The position numbers were made by a program, and so were the translations under genes. Below, one piece after another: positions 1 to 11,074 of a DNA stretch of 50,565 nucleotides (positions are counted from its first letter, which is position 1; every line of letters starts with the position of its first letter). Location: positions 1-50,565 of the forward strand of contig CACEWC010000006.1 of the NCBI GenBank assembly GCA_902563075.1, written 5' to 3'. The notes under the pieces are model-generated. The model saw nothing but the letters and a program-made list of their open reading frames with translations, made no database searches and had not been told where the DNA came from. This DNA is from an uncultured Pelagibacteraceae bacterium (GTDB lineage Bacteria > Pseudomonadota > Alphaproteobacteria > Pelagibacterales > Pelagibacteraceae).

Positions 1-183
1 AGCTGTAAAGCAAAACATCTAGGTGTAATTGTTTCAGGAGCAGTTTGCGCAAAACATGATGATGGAACTGAATTAACTTATAAGGCTGGTGATGCATATT
101 CAATAGAACCAGGTCATGATGGTTGGGTAGTAGGTGATAAACCTGCAGTAGTTTATGAGTTTCATGGAAAATGGGGAGAATAG
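1..183 (+). CDS. C-terminal fragment of a cupin-like protein (truncated by left edge)
   Basis: Frame 1 is open from base 1 to TAG at 181-183; translation ...GVIVSGAVCAKHDDGTELTYKAGDAYSIEPGHDGWVVGDKPAVVYEFHGKWGE resembles a small cupin barrel. Confidence 0.6.
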   Translation, partial: SCKAKHLGVIVSGAVCAKHDDGTELTYKAGDAYSIEPGHDGWVVGDKPAVVYEFHGKWGE

Positions 184-545
184 TGAAAAAACTATCGTGT
201 CATTGTGGTGCTATAGAAGCTGAAATAAATTTAGAGGGAGACTTAGCCAAAGTAATAAAATGTAATTGTTCTATTTGTAAAAGAAAAGGAGCAATTATGT
301 CGATGGTAAAAAATGAAGATTTTAAAATTACTAAAGGTGAAGATAAGTTAAAACTGTATCAATTTCATTCAAAAGTAGCTAAACATTACTTTTGCTCAGA
401 CTGCGGAATTTATACCCATCATAACCCAAGAATAAATCCAGCGATGACAGGATTTAATGTTGGATGTATTGATGAAATAGATACTTTTGATATCAAAGAT
501 GTTCCAGTAAACGATGGTCAAAATCATCCTTTAGATAAAAAATAA
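171..545 (+). CDS. GFA (glutathione-dependent formaldehyde-activating)/CENP-V family protein
   Basis: LSCHCGAIEAEI...CNCSICKRKG...YFCSDCGIYTHH zinc-ligand pattern typical of the GFA fold. Confidence 0.85.
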   Translation: MGRIVKKLSCHCGAIEAEINLEGDLAKVIKCNCSICKRKGAIMSMVKNEDFKITKGEDKLKLYQFHSKVAKHYFCSDCGIYTHHNPRINPAMTGFNVGCIDEIDTFDIKDVPVNDGQNHPLDKK

Positions 546-550
546 TTTTC

Positions 551-1474
551 ATGCAACAATTTAGTTTATGCTTTCGTAAGGTAAAAAAAGACTGTTTAAA
601 GTTCATTAAATCTCAAGAGACAAAAGCCGATAAATTTAAAAATAAAGAAAGGATGATTAAATCTTTCTTAATTCCGTTATGTTTTTGGATCAGTAAAAAA
701 GCCGATAAAAAAAGGCCGTATTTTGTGGGATTAGCAGGAGGGCAAGGAACAGGTAAAACTACAATTAGCTCTTTAATCAGAATCATATTAACAAAATACT
801 TTAAATTAAATGTTTTTAGAATTTCAATAGATGACTTCTATAAAACAAGAAAAGAGCGAATAAATTTATCAAAAAGAGTTCATCCTATGCTCTTAACTAG
901 AGGTGTACCCGGAACACATGACATAAATATGATGTTAAATTTTTTTAAAAAGTCAAAAAGTAAGAAATTCAACAGATTAAAATTACCAACATTTAATAAA
1001 GCTATCGATGACAGGTATAATAAAAAAAAATGGTACGATTTAAAGAAGAGACCAGATGTAATTATTTTTGAAGGATGGTGTGTAGGTGCAAAATCAGAAA
1101 AAAATAATACTTTAAAAAAAACAATTAATTCATTGGAAAAAGCAAAAGATCAAAAGCAGATTTGGAGAAAATATGTTAACAACCAATTAAAATCAAAATA
1201 TAAAAATTTATATTCACAATTAAATTGTTTGGTTTATCTAAAAGCAAAAAATTTTAGCTTGTTACAAAAATGGAGATTAAAACAAGAGAGGAAACTTTGG
1301 GTTCAAAGCAAAGTGAAATCAAAAATAATGAGTAGAGGAGATGTATTAAATTTTATGCAAACTTATCAAAGAATTACTCAAAACATGTTTAGAAATATGC
1401 CCAAATATGCATCAGTTATATTCAATTTAAATAGTAACCATCAAATTAAATCTGCTGTATATAAAAAGAAATGA
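551..1474 (+). CDS. P-loop kinase, D-glycerate 3-kinase-like
   Basis: Walker A GLAGGQGTGKTT, then SIDDFYKTRKER...HPMLLTRGVPGTHD and IFEGWCVGA, as in the GLYK/YggC-type glycerate kinase family. Confidence 0.75.
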   Translation: MQQFSLCFRKVKKDCLKFIKSQETKADKFKNKERMIKSFLIPLCFWISKKADKKRPYFVGLAGGQGTGKTTISSLIRIILTKYFKLNVFRISIDDFYKTRKERINLSKRVHPMLLTRGVPGTHDINMMLNFFKKSKSKKFNRLKLPTFNKAIDDRYNKKKWYDLKKRPDVIIFEGWCVGAKSEKNNTLKKTINSLEKAKDQKQIWRKYVNNQLKSKYKNLYSQLNCLVYLKAKNFSLLQKWRLKQERKLWVQSKVKSKIMSRGDVLNFMQTYQRITQNMFRNMPKYASVIFNLNSNHQIKSAVYKKK

Positions 1475-2766
1475 TTAGAATTTTATTTATAATTACAGGT
1501 TTCATATTTTTGTTAAATAATGCTAGTGCTGAAACTTTTTCTGCAGCATTAAAAAAAGCTTATAATGACAACAATGAATTAAATGCTGAAAGAGAGAGTT
1601 TAAACATTTCTGAGCAAGAACTAAAAATGTCAATAAGTTCATATTTACCATCTGTAACTTTAAGTGGAAGTAAAAGTTCAGAAGATACCAATAAATTAAC
1701 CAATCAGAATGGAACTAATGCTACAATTTCAGATGTAGACCCAACTGTGCAATCATTAACAATTACCCAAACATTAATAGATTTTGGAAGAGGTGCTGAA
1801 TTAAGTAAAAGTAAAATTGGCATTGAATTAGCTAAAGCAAAGCTTTTAAAAAAAGAGCAAGAAATTCTATATAAATCAATTGAAGCTTATACGGGGTTAA
1901 TTTCAGCAAATGAAAAACTTAAGATTAATAAATCCAATGTTAACCTGTTAGATCGTCAAGTTGAAACAGATAGAATTAGGCTTGAGCGAGGTAATATATC
2001 CCTATCAGATGTTGCTCAATCAGAGTCCTCTTTAGCTGGAGCACAAGCAAAATTAATCCAAGCTGAAAACGATTTTTTAACCAGTAAGCTAAATTATGAA
2101 AATGTGATTGGCACTATTAGTGATGCAGAAGCACTAGATAAATCATCTATCGTAATAGTTAATTTACCCAATGAATTAAATTCTGCAATAGAGATATCAA
2201 AAAAAGGCAATCCAGATTTAATCATAGCTCAACTTGAATATGAACAATCAAAAAAAGATACAACTAGTGCAAGATCTGATTTAGCTCCAACAGCAACCTT
2301 ATCTTTTGATAGATCAAAAACGGATGATCTAAGTTCTACCTATGATGAAAAAGAGCAAGATACTTTAAAAGCAACTATCACATGGCCTTTTTTTTCAGGC
2401 GGTAAAAATTATGCAAATTTAAATAAAAATAAAAGTTTGGAAACTCAAAAAAATCTTCTTTTAAATAACATGATTAAAAAAAATCAAACAGACGTTGCGA
2501 GCGCCTGGTCAAATTATCAATCAAACAAAAGTCTTCTTAATTCAGTAAGAGCTCAGGTGAATGCTGCTGAAATTGCAAATGAGGGAATTGTAGCTGAATA
2601 TAATAGTGGTTCAGATAGAACTACTTTAGAGGTTATTCAGTCTAACTCTTTATTATTGAATGCTCAGATTTCGTTAGCAGATTCAGAGAGAAACTACATT
2701 CTTTCGCAGTTTAATCTTTTAAAATCTATCGGATTGCTCAATAGCGAATATCTTAAATTGAGATAA
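1471..2766 (+). CDS. tolC: TolC-family outer membrane efflux protein
   Basis: Signal peptide and paired coiled-coil repeats (AKLLKKEQEILYKSIEAYTGLISANEKL; LTITQTLIDFGRG; WPFFSGG). Confidence 0.85.
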   Translation: MIRILFIITGFIFLLNNASAETFSAALKKAYNDNNELNAERESLNISEQELKMSISSYLPSVTLSGSKSSEDTNKLTNQNGTNATISDVDPTVQSLTITQTLIDFGRGAELSKSKIGIELAKAKLLKKEQEILYKSIEAYTGLISANEKLKINKSNVNLLDRQVETDRIRLERGNISLSDVAQSESSLAGAQAKLIQAENDFLTSKLNYENVIGTISDAEALDKSSIVIVNLPNELNSAIEISKKGNPDLIIAQLEYEQSKKDTTSARSDLAPTATLSFDRSKTDDLSSTYDEKEQDTLKATITWPFFSGGKNYANLNKNKSLETQKNLLLNNMIKKNQTDVASAWSNYQSNKSLLNSVRAQVNAAEIANEGIVAEYNSGSDRTTLEVIQSNSLLLNAQISLADSERNYILSQFNLLKSIGLLNSEYLKLR

Positions 2767-2873
2767 AATTAGCTTTTTTAGGCTTAAATAAATAAATCTT
2801 GCCAATGAGAACAAAATGTGTACATTTATAAGCATGATTCGAGTGACAAAAATATTAAAAAAAGAGGCAAAAA

Positions 2874-4022
2874 ATGACTAAAAATAACTTAAAAGTAGTT
2901 AAATCTACTAAAGATCAAGAATTGGATAATAAAGAGAAAAATAAAGCTTTAGACGCAGCAATCAGCCAAATCACAGATAATTTTGGAAAAGGCTCTGTGA
3001 TGAAGCTTGGTGAAAAAAGAGCAATGGATATAGAGTCGATATCAACAGGTTCTTTAAGTTTAGATTTAGCTTTAGGAATAGGCGGCTTACCTAAAGGAAG
3101 AATTATTGAAGTTTACGGACCAGAGTCTTCTGGAAAAACTACATTAGCATTACAAGTTGTTGCTGAAGCTCAAAAAGCAGGTGGAATTTGTGCATTCGTT
3201 GATGCAGAGCATGCTTTAGATCCAGTTTACGCAAAAAAATTAGGTGTAAATACTGAGGAGCTTTTAATTTCGCAACCAGATGCTGGTGAACAAGCTTTAG
3301 AAATAGCAGATACATTAGTAAAATCAGGCTCTATTTCAGTTATCGTAATTGACTCAGTTGCAGCTTTAACTCCAAAAGCTGAAATTGAAGGTGAAATGGG
3401 AGATCATCACGTTGGTCTTCAGTCAAGATTAATGAGTCAAGCTTTAAGAAAATTAACTGGTTCAATTTCAAATACAAACACAATGATGATTTTCATTAAC
3501 CAAATCAGAATGAAAATTGGTGTTATGTTTGGAAGTCCAGAAACAACATCAGGTGGTAACGCACTTAAGTTTTATTCATCTGTAAGAATGGACATTAGAA
3601 GAATTGGTGCCATCAAAGACAAAGATGAAATTATTGGAAATACTACAAGAGTTAAAGTAGTTAAAAACAAAGTTGCACCACCATTTAAAGTTGTCGAGTT
3701 TGATTTGATGTATGGAAGAGGTATTAGCAAAATGGGTGAGTTAGTCGACCTAGGTGCTAAAGCTGATATCATAGAAAAATCAGGAGCTTGGTATGCTTAT
3801 AAAGGTGAGAAAATTGGACAAGGTAGAGAAAATGCAAAAACTTATCTTGCACAAAACCCTAAAGTTGCTGCAGAAATAGAAATGGCAATTAGAGAAAAAG
3901 CTGGTGTGATTTCAAAGAAAATTGAAGGAAATCCATTAAGTCCTGAAAAAATTGAAAAGGAGAAGAAAGTAGCTGAAAAAGAAGAGGCTGCAAAAGAAAC
4001 TGCTCCTACAAAGAAGAACTAG
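2874..4022 (+). CDS. recA: RecA recombinase
   Basis: [63 protein letters not shown]. Confidence 0.99.
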   Translation: MTKNNLKVVKSTKDQELDNKEKNKALDAAISQITDNFGKGSVMKLGEKRAMDIESISTGSLSLDLALGIGGLPKGRIIEVYGPESSGKTTLALQVVAEAQKAGGICAFVDAEHALDPVYAKKLGVNTEELLISQPDAGEQALEIADTLVKSGSISVIVIDSVAALTPKAEIEGEMGDHHVGLQSRLMSQALRKLTGSISNTNTMMIFINQIRMKIGVMFGSPETTSGGNALKFYSSVRMDIRRIGAIKDKDEIIGNTTRVKVVKNKVAPPFKVVEFDLMYGRGISKMGELVDLGAKADIIEKSGAWYAYKGEKIGQGRENAKTYLAQNPKVAAEIEMAIREKAGVISKKIEGNPLSPEKIEKEKKVAEKEEAAKETAPTKKN

Positions 4023-4046
4023 AATTAAAGGTCATCTTTAAATTAT

Positions 4047-4075
4047 AAAGGCGCTTATTATAAGCGCCTTTCCCC
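4047..4075 (+). terminator. Stem-loop terminator downstream of recA
   Basis: AAAGGCGCTTA-TTA-TAAGCGCCTTT, an 11-bp perfect stem at 4047-4071 with 3-nt loop, just after the recA stop. The downstream tract is C/T (tccccctt) rather than pure T. Confidence 0.75.
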
Positions 4076-4121
4076 CTTATCGTTATCTAGACATAGAACA
4101 AAAAAGCTGTATTTTAAAAAT

Positions 4122-6788
4122 ATGGCGGACAAATCATTAAATGAAATAAGAAGTACGTTTCTTAAATACTTTGAAAAAAATGATCATAAGATTGTTGAAT
4201 CTAGCAATTTAGTCCCAAACAATGACCCAACCTTAATGTTTGCTAATTCAGGGATGGTTCAGTTTAAAAATGTATTTACTGGTCTAGAAAAAAGAGATTA
4301 TCAAAGAGCTACTACCTCACAAAAATGCGTTAGAGCGGGTGGTAAACATAATGATTTAGAAAATGTTGGTTATACACCAAGACATCATACTTTCTTTGAA
4401 ATGTTGGGAAACTTTTCTTTTGGAGATTATTTTAAAGAAAGAGGAATTGAACTTGCATGGAATTTAATCACAAAAGATTTTGGTTTAGATAAAAATAGGC
4501 TTTATGTAACTGTTTTTAATGAAGATGATGAGGCTTTTAATTTCTGGAAAAAAATAGCAGGTTTTAGTGAAGACAGAATAATTAGAATTGCAACATCGGA
4601 TAACTTCTGGTCAATGGGTGAAACTGGCCCTTGTGGCCCTTGCTCAGAAATATTTTATGATCATGGTGATCACTTAAAAGGTGGACTGCCCGGAACCAAA
4701 GATCAAGATGGAGATCGTTTTATTGAAATTTGGAATTTGGTCTTTATGCAGTATGAGCAAGTCTCAAAAGAAAAAAGAATAGATTTGCCAAAACCATCTG
4801 TTGATACAGGGATGGGATTAGAGAGAATCGCAGCTCTTTTACAAGGCACACATGATAACTATCAAACTGATCATTTTAAGAAATTAATTAGCTCAATATC
4901 TGATGCAACAAAAGTCAAACAAGAAGATAAGAATATATCAAGTTTTAGAGTAATTGCTGATCACTTAAGAGCAAGTTCATTTCTCTTAGCCGAGGGAGTT
5001 TTACCCTCAAATGAAGGTCGTGGATATGTTCTAAGAAGAATTATGAGAAGAGGAATGAGACATTCTCATTTGTTAGGATCTAAAGAACCAATTTTTTATA
5101 AAATTTTTGACTCATTAAAAAACGAGATGTCAGGAAACTACCCAGAGCTTGAAAGGTCTCAATCTTTGATCAAAGAAACTTTAAGGATGGAGGAAGAAAA
5201 ATTTTTAGTTTTACTAGATAGAGGTATCAAAATTTTAAATGATGAAATTGCAAAAATAGACAAAGTTTTACCTGGGGATGTTGCTTTCAAATTATATGAC
5301 ACCTATGGTTTTCCATTAGATCTTACTGAAGACATTTTAAAGAATAAATCTTTAAAAGTTGATCATCAGAAATTTGATGAATTAATGAAAAAAAGCAAAG
5401 AACTTGCAAAAAAGAATTGGAAAGGTTCTGGGGATAGTTCTGAGGAAGCAATTTGGTTTTCAATAAAAGATAAAACTGGTCCAACAGAATTTTTAGGTTA
5501 TGAGTCTAATCAGTCTGAGGGTGTTGTGTTAAACCTAATTAAAGATAACAAAGAAACAAAATCTTTATCTTCTGGTGAAGAAGGAATGATCATTACCAAT
5601 CAAACCCCGTTTTATGGAGAGTCAGGAGGACAACTTGGAGACAAAGGTACAATTGTTTCTGGTAATTCTGTTTTTGAAGTAGAAGATACACAAAAAAAAC
5701 TTGGAGACTTATTTGTTCATTATGGATCTTTGAAAACTGGAGAAATGAAAATCAATGATGTAGTTGAAATGAAAATAGATGTAGAGAGAAGAGATAATCT
5801 AAAAGCTTATCATTCTGCTACACACTTACTCCACGAGTCATTAAGAAGAACCTTAGGTAAACATGTTATGCAAAAAGGATCATTAGTTGCTCCAGACAGA
5901 TTAAGATTTGACTTCAGTCATATGAAACCAATCACTAATGAAGAGTTAGAGACTATTGATAAGCTAGTTAATGAATATGTTTCAAATAGTTCTGAAGTAA
6001 CCACAAGAATTATGACACCAAAAGCTGCAATTGAAAAAGGAGCACTAGCTTTTTTTGGTGAAAAGTATGGAGAAGAAGTCCGTGTTGTATCTATGGGAAA
6101 GGAAAAAGAAGCATACTTTTCAACAGAATTATGTGGAGGTACACATGTCAAAAATACCGGTGATATTGGAAAATTTAAAACTGTAAGCCAATCGTCTATT
6201 GCTGCAGGTGTTAGAAGAGTTGAAGCTCTAAGAGATAAACAACTTGAGGATTTTATTAAGAATAAAGAAAAATTATCAACTTTATCTACTCAAAAAGATG
6301 AAGAAACCATTAAAGATTTGTCATCGCAAATTATTAAACTTGGAGGCAAACCAAATGTTGATAATGAAGATTTAAAAGAAATTATAAAAAATCTTTCACG
6401 ACAACTTGAACAACTAAATGTTAGTTCAGTTCTTCAAGACAAAACTAAAAACATTATTAAAGATGATAAGATAAATAATATAAAAGTTAGATTTCAAAAA
6501 GTGCAAGATTTACCTCCTAAAGATTTAAGAAAATTAGTTGATAATGGTAAAAAAGAATTAGGTGATGGCATTGTAATTGTATTTGCAAGCAGTGAAGGTA
6601 AAGTTGGCTTGGCTGTTGGTATTACTGAAAAATTAGTTGATAAATATGATGCAGTAAAATTTGCAAAATTAGGATCAGAGATAGTTGGTGGAAAAGGCGG
6701 CGGTGGTAGAAAAGATTTTGCTCAAGCAGGGGGTCAAGATAAGAGCAAAATTGATGAAGCTTTTGAAAAAATTAAGTCTTTAATTTAA
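4122..6788 (+). CDS. alaS: Alanyl-tRNA synthetase
   Basis: Full-length Ala[73 protein letters not shown]. Confidence 0.99.
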   Translation: MADKSLNEIRSTFLKYFEKNDHKIVESSNLVPNNDPTLMFANSGMVQFKNVFTGLEKRDYQRATTSQKCVRAGGKHNDLENVGYTPRHHTFFEMLGNFSFGDYFKERGIELAWNLITKDFGLDKNRLYVTVFNEDDEAFNFWKKIAGFSEDRIIRIATSDNFWSMGETGPCGPCSEIFYDHGDHLKGGLPGTKDQDGDRFIEIWNLVFMQYEQVSKEKRIDLPKPSVDTGMGLERIAALLQGTHDNYQTDHFKKLISSISDATKVKQEDKNISSFRVIADHLRASSFLLAEGVLPSNEGRGYVLRRIMRRGMRHSHLLGSKEPIFYKIFDSLKNEMSGNYPELERSQSLIKETLRMEEEKFLVLLDRGIKILNDEIAKIDKVLPGDVAFKLYDTYGFPLDLTEDILKNKSLKVDHQKFDELMKKSKELAKKNWKGSGDSSEEAIWFSIKDKTGPTEFLGYESNQSEGVVLNLIKDNKETKSLSSGEEGMIITNQTPFYGESGGQLGDKGTIVSGNSVFEVEDTQKKLGDLFVHYGSLKTGEMKINDVVEMKIDVERRDNLKAYHSATHLLHESLRRTLGKHVMQKGSLVAPDRLRFDFSHMKPITNEELETIDKLVNEYVSNSSEVTTRIMTPKAAIEKGALAFFGEKYGEEVRVVSMGKEKEAYFSTELCGGTHVKNTGDIGKFKTVSQSSIAAGVRRVEALRDKQLEDFIKNKEKLSTLSTQKDEETIKDLSSQIIKLGGKPNVDNEDLKEIIKNLSRQLEQLNVSSVLQDKTKNIIKDDKINNIKVRFQKVQDLPPKDLRKLVDNGKKELGDGIVIVFASSEGKVGLAVGITEKLVDKYDAVKFAKLGSEIVGGKGGGGRKDFAQAGGQDKSKIDEAFEKIKSLI

Positions 6789-7994
6789 TTTCTTTTTTAA
6801 ATTATTATCAATTTCATCTAAAAATTGATTTGTAGTTAAGTACTTACTTGATGGCCCAACTAATATCGCTAAATCTTTGGTCATAGAACCGCTTTCGACA
6901 CAATCAATGCAAACTTGCTCAATTGTATTAGCAAACTTTATAAGATCATCATTTCCGTCTAATTTACCTCGGTGAGCTAAACCTCTTGTCCAGGCAAAAA
7001 TCGAGGCGATAGGATTGGTTGATGTTTCTTTTCCTTGCTGATGCATTCTATAGTGCCTTGTAACCGTTCCATGAGCTGCCTCAGCCTCCATAATTTTTCC
7101 ATCAGGAGTTAAGAGTGTACTTGTCATTAAACCTAAAGAGCCATAACCCTGTGCCATTGTATCAGACTGAACATCACCATCGTAGTTTTTACAAGCCCAA
7201 ATATATTTTCCACTCCATTTCATTGCACATGCAACCATGTCGTCAATTAGTCTATGTTCATAAGTAATTTTTTCCTTATCGAATTTTTCTTTAAATTCTT
7301 TATTAAACACTTCTTCAAATATATCTTTAAAACGTCCATCGTACTTCTTAAGGATTGTATTTTTTGTTGAAAGATAGACTGGCCACTTTTTTATAAGACC
7401 ATAGCTAAAGCAAGATCTGGCAAAGTCTTCGATGGATTTATCTAAGTTATACATAGAAAGGGCTACTCCTGGTCCAGTAAAATTAAATACTTCGTATTTA
7501 ATTTCATCTTTACCGTCCTCTGATGTCCATTTAACTTCCATCTTTCCTTTGCCTGGAACTTTAAAATCGGTTGCTCTATATTGATCACCAAAAGCATGTC
7601 TACCAATTACTACTGGATCTGACCATGAAGGCACTAATTTTGGAATGTTAGAACAAATTATGGGCTCTCTAAAAACAGTTCCACCGATGATATTTCTTAT
7701 CGTCCCATTTGGTGACCTCCACATTTTTTTTAAATTAAATTCTTCAACTCGTGCTTCATCAGGAGTGATTGTGGCGCACTTTATACCTACACCAATTTTT
7801 TTAATTGCATTAGCAGAGTCTATTGTAATCTGGTCATCAGTATCATCTCTACTCTTCATACCCAAATCATAGTACTCAATACCGATATCAAGATAAGGAA
7901 GGATTAATTTTTTTTTAATAAATTCCCAGATTATTCTGGTCATTTCATCACCATCTAACTCTACAATGGGGTTTTTTACAGTAATTTTGCTCAC
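6780..7994 (-). CDS. icd: NADP-dependent isocitrate dehydrogenase
   Basis: [57 protein letters not shown]. Confidence 0.97.
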   Translation of the reverse strand: MSKITVKNPIVELDGDEMTRIIWEFIKKKLILPYLDIGIEYYDLGMKSRDDTDDQITIDSANAIKKIGVGIKCATITPDEARVEEFNLKKMWRSPNGTIRNIIGGTVFREPIICSNIPKLVPSWSDPVVIGRHAFGDQYRATDFKVPGKGKMEVKWTSEDGKDEIKYEVFNFTGPGVALSMYNLDKSIEDFARSCFSYGLIKKWPVYLSTKNTILKKYDGRFKDIFEEVFNKEFKEKFDKEKITYEHRLIDDMVACAMKWSGKYIWACKNYDGDVQSDTMAQGYGSLGLMTSTLLTPDGKIMEAEAAHGTVTRHYRMHQQGKETSTNPIASIFAWTRGLAHRGKLDGNDDLIKFANTIEQVCIDCVESGSMTKDLAILVGPSSKYLTTNQFLDEIDNNLKKKLN

Positions 7995-8067
7995 TTTATT
8001 TATATCTTAATAATTGAATTTCGTAATTTTATATACATATTAATGAAAAATTATCAAATAGAAGAAC

Positions 8068-8715
8068 ATGTTTAGTAAGATATTTCCAAAAATTCACGCT
8101 GAGGGATACAAGTTCCTAGTTATCTCTGGAATTATTACAATCGTATTTTATAGTTTCAGTAATTTTTTAGGTTTAATTGGTTTGGTATTAACAATTTGGG
8201 TTTATTATTTTTTTAGAGATCCTGATAGAGTAATTATTGATGATAATAATTATCTGGTCAGCCCTGCTGATGGAGAGATTATAAAAGTTGAAGAAGTTGA
8301 TGGTCCAAAAGAGTTAGGCTTAGAGAATAAAAAATTTAATAAAATCAGTGTCTTTATGAATGTATTTGATTGTCATGTTAATAGGACTCCATGTGCTGGA
8401 AAAATTGAAGAAATTTTATATAAACCTGGAACATTTGTTAATGCTTCTCTTGATAAAGCAAGTGAAGACAATGAGAGAAATTATTTTAAAATTAAGGACA
8501 CGGATAATAACGATATTGTTGTAGTTCAAATAGCAGGTCTGGTAGCGAGAAGAATAGTTTGTGAGTCTAATAAAGATCAAGAGTTAAAACAAGGTGATAG
8601 AATTGGAATGATAAGATTTGGCAGCAGAGCAGATGTTTATTATGAGAATTATCAACCTCTAGTAAAAGTAGGTCAAAAAGCTATTTCCGGAGAAACACTA
8701 CTAGCTAAAAAATAA
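8068..8715 (+). CDS. psd: Phosphatidylserine decarboxylase proenzyme (short form)
   Basis: VSPADGEII, MNVFDCHVNRTPC, self-cleavage-like RFGSRADVY near the C terminus; followed by pssA. Confidence 0.95.
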   Translation: MFSKIFPKIHAEGYKFLVISGIITIVFYSFSNFLGLIGLVLTIWVYYFFRDPDRVIIDDNNYLVSPADGEIIKVEEVDGPKELGLENKKFNKISVFMNVFDCHVNRTPCAGKIEEILYKPGTFVNASLDKASEDNERNYFKIKDTDNNDIVVVQIAGLVARRIVCESNKDQELKQGDRIGMIRFGSRADVYYENYQPLVKVGQKAISGETLLAKK

Positions 8716-8716
8716 A

Positions 8717-9520
8717 ATGGAACAACCAAAAAATAATTTGAAGATTGTAGCAGATAAAAAAAGAGCAAGAATGATCTTGCCAAATATGCTTACATTAATA
8801 GGGGTTTGTATTGGTTTAACCTCAATACGATTTGCTCTTGATGGTAGATTTGAACTTGCAATTATAGCAATTCTCTTTGCTGCTTTAATCGATGGTCTTG
8901 ATGGAAGAATAGCTAGATTAATAAGAGGTACTTCAAAAGTTGGAAAAGAATTAGACTCGCTTACAGATATGATAAGTTTTGGAGTAGCACCAGCGTTTAT
9001 AATGTATTTCTGGAAGCTCAATACTCTAGGAAGATTTGGTTGGTTACTTTGTTTAGTATATGTAATTTGCGTTGCATTACGTTTAGCGCGGTTTAATATC
9101 AATTCAAATCAAGAACCTTCATGGAGAGATAATTTTTTTGAAGGAGTTCCGTCGCCAGCTGGAGGAATTTTAGTTTTAACACCTTTGATCATTAGTTTAA
9201 GCGGATTTGACTTTGTTCAATTAAATTATGATTTAATGGTACCTATTTTTTTTATTGCGACTTCTTTTTTACTAATTAGTAAATTCCCTAGTTATTCTTT
9301 TAAAAAGATAGTGATCCCAAGAAAGACAACAATATTTCTTTTATTTGGAATAGTTTTATTTTTTGGTCTTTTATTGATTTACACTTTTAATGTCATTGCG
9401 ATAAGTACTGCAATTTATGTACTTTTATTACCAATAAGCTTTTTCCATTTTCAAAAAATTAAGAAGCAACATGAAAATGACAAAATTCAAGACGAAGATG
9501 ACCTTGAAGACGTACTTTAA
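8717..9520 (+). CDS. pssA: CDP-diacylglycerol-serine O-phosphatidyltransferase
   Basis: CDP-alcohol phosphotransferase motif DGLDGRIARLIRGTSKVGKELDSLTDMISFG. Confidence 0.95.
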   Translation: MEQPKNNLKIVADKKRARMILPNMLTLIGVCIGLTSIRFALDGRFELAIIAILFAALIDGLDGRIARLIRGTSKVGKELDSLTDMISFGVAPAFIMYFWKLNTLGRFGWLLCLVYVICVALRLARFNINSNQEPSWRDNFFEGVPSPAGGILVLTPLIISLSGFDFVQLNYDLMVPIFFIATSFLLISKFPSYSFKKIVIPRKTTIFLLFGIVLFFGLLLIYTFNVIAISTAIYVLLLPISFFHFQKIKKQHENDKIQDEDDLEDVL

Positions 9521-10431
9521 TGAAAAAAAATGTAATTGTTTCTTTAGCTGATGCTAATTATTTTCCTTTACTAGATGAACTAGTAGATTCAATAAAAAGT
9601 TTTAAACAGAGTGAAGATGTTGCTATCTGTATTTTGGATGCAGGATTAAAACAAGATCAGAGAGATAGTTTATCAAAAAAAATCGATGAAATTAAAAACG
9701 CTGAATGGGATATTGAAGTACCTGGTTATAAAGTTAAAGGTAAAGAGTGGTTAAAAAGTCAGGTCTCAAGAGCTTTTTTACCTAAATATTTTCCTAACTA
9801 TGAAAAATATCTGTGGATTGATTGTGATGCATGGGTAAATGATTGGAGTTGCGTAGAGTTATATTTTAAGGCTTGTGATGATGGAAAGCTTGGAATTACT
9901 CAAACAATTGGTCCAGGATATAAGATTACATCAAAAGTAAACTGGCTTTTTGGAAAGCTGGCGTTAATCAAATCTCAAAATTTTAAACACGCTGTAAAAT
10001 CAAAAATTAGTTATGCAGATGCTAGGAAATTAGCTTTTGCCCCACATATTAATATTGGAGTTTTTTCCTTAGAAAAAGACTCTAAAGGATGGAGCACTTG
10101 GCAAAATAATTTAGAGAAAACTTTAAAAGCAGGTAATATTTTTGGATCTGAAGGTTTAGCAATTAACATGTCCGTTTATATTGATAATTTAGAAACAGAG
10201 TTTCTTCCTTTAAATTGTAATTGGATCACAAGTAATTTACTTCCAAAATATGATCAGAAACAAAGCACATTTGTTGAACCATACTTACCAAATTATAAAA
10301 TTGGCATAATGCATCTTGCAGCAGGTATTTGGAAAGACGGCAAAGATATGCGAGTGGATAAAACTATTAAAATTGAATTAGATACTTTAGATAAAAATAA
10401 GATACTAAAAAGTTTAAGATATAATACTTAA
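9520..10431 (+). CDS. Glycosyltransferase-like protein (GT-A-like)
   Basis: DANYFPLLDELVDSIKSF with DXD-like KYLWIDCDAWVNDW and a late HLAAGIWKDG motif. Confidence 0.6.
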   Translation: MKKNVIVSLADANYFPLLDELVDSIKSFKQSEDVAICILDAGLKQDQRDSLSKKIDEIKNAEWDIEVPGYKVKGKEWLKSQVSRAFLPKYFPNYEKYLWIDCDAWVNDWSCVELYFKACDDGKLGITQTIGPGYKITSKVNWLFGKLALIKSQNFKHAVKSKISYADARKLAFAPHINIGVFSLEKDSKGWSTWQNNLEKTLKAGNIFGSEGLAINMSVYIDNLETEFLPLNCNWITSNLLPKYDQKQSTFVEPYLPNYKIGIMHLAAGIWKDGKDMRVDKTIKIELDTLDKNKILKSLRYNT

Positions 10432-11043
10432 TTGAAAAAAAATAAGATTTCAAAAAATTGGGTTAATAAACAAAGACGGGATACTTATGTGCGTCAATCA
10501 AAAGTTGACGGTTATCGAGCTAGGTCGGCTTATAAACTAAAAGAGATTGATGAAAAATTTAAAATATTTAAAGGTGGAATGTCAGTCGTAGACATTGGAG
10601 CTGCTCCCGGCAGCTGGTCACAGTATGTTTCAAAAGTAGTTAAGAGCGGAAAGATAATCTCTATAGATCTAAAAGAGATGGAAAATATAGAAAATACTTT
10701 ACAAATTCAGGGTGACTTTACTTTAGTTGATACTCAAAACCAAATTAAAGAATATCTTAAAAAAAAACCAGATGTAGTCATGTCTGATATGGCCGTAAAC
10801 ACCACTGGGATAAAAAATATCGATTCAATTCAAACTGGTGAATTGTGTAAAGAGGCGATGGTTTTTTCAAAGGATGTGATTTCAGAAAAGGGTTTTTTTA
10901 TTTCAAAAATATTTATGGGTAGTACCTTTAATGAAATTGTCGCACTGGGAAAAAAACTTTTTAAGGAAGTAAAGGTTTTTAAACCAAAATCTAGTAGAAA
11001 AGATTCTAAAGAAAGTTTTATAATTTGTAAAAATCTTAGATAG
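10432..11043 (+). CDS. rlmE: 23S rRNA (uridine-2'-O-)methyltransferase RlmE/FtsJ
   Basis: RARSAYKLKEIDEKF, VVDIGAAPGSWSQY, VVMSDMAVNTTG, FKPKSSRKDSKESFIICKN; TTG start. Confidence 0.95.
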   Translation: MKKNKISKNWVNKQRRDTYVRQSKVDGYRARSAYKLKEIDEKFKIFKGGMSVVDIGAAPGSWSQYVSKVVKSGKIISIDLKEMENIENTLQIQGDFTLVDTQNQIKEYLKKKPDVVMSDMAVNTTGIKNIDSIQTGELCKEAMVFSKDVISEKGFFISKIFMGSTFNEIVALGKKLFKEVKVFKPKSSRKDSKESFIICKNLR

Positions 11044-11074
11044 TTTCTTTAAATTTTAAAGGAATCGTATATAA

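Noticed and set aside
8701-9102. 133-aa antisense ORF inside pssA
   Set aside because: Opposite to a strongly recognised gene; composition reflects a mirrored AT-rich coding frame.
11044-11066. Weak inverted repeat TTTCTTTAAA/TTTAAAGGAA between rlmE and guaB
   Set aside because: Short, A/T-only with mismatch and overlaps the likely Shine-Dalgarno; not convincing as terminator or riboswitch.
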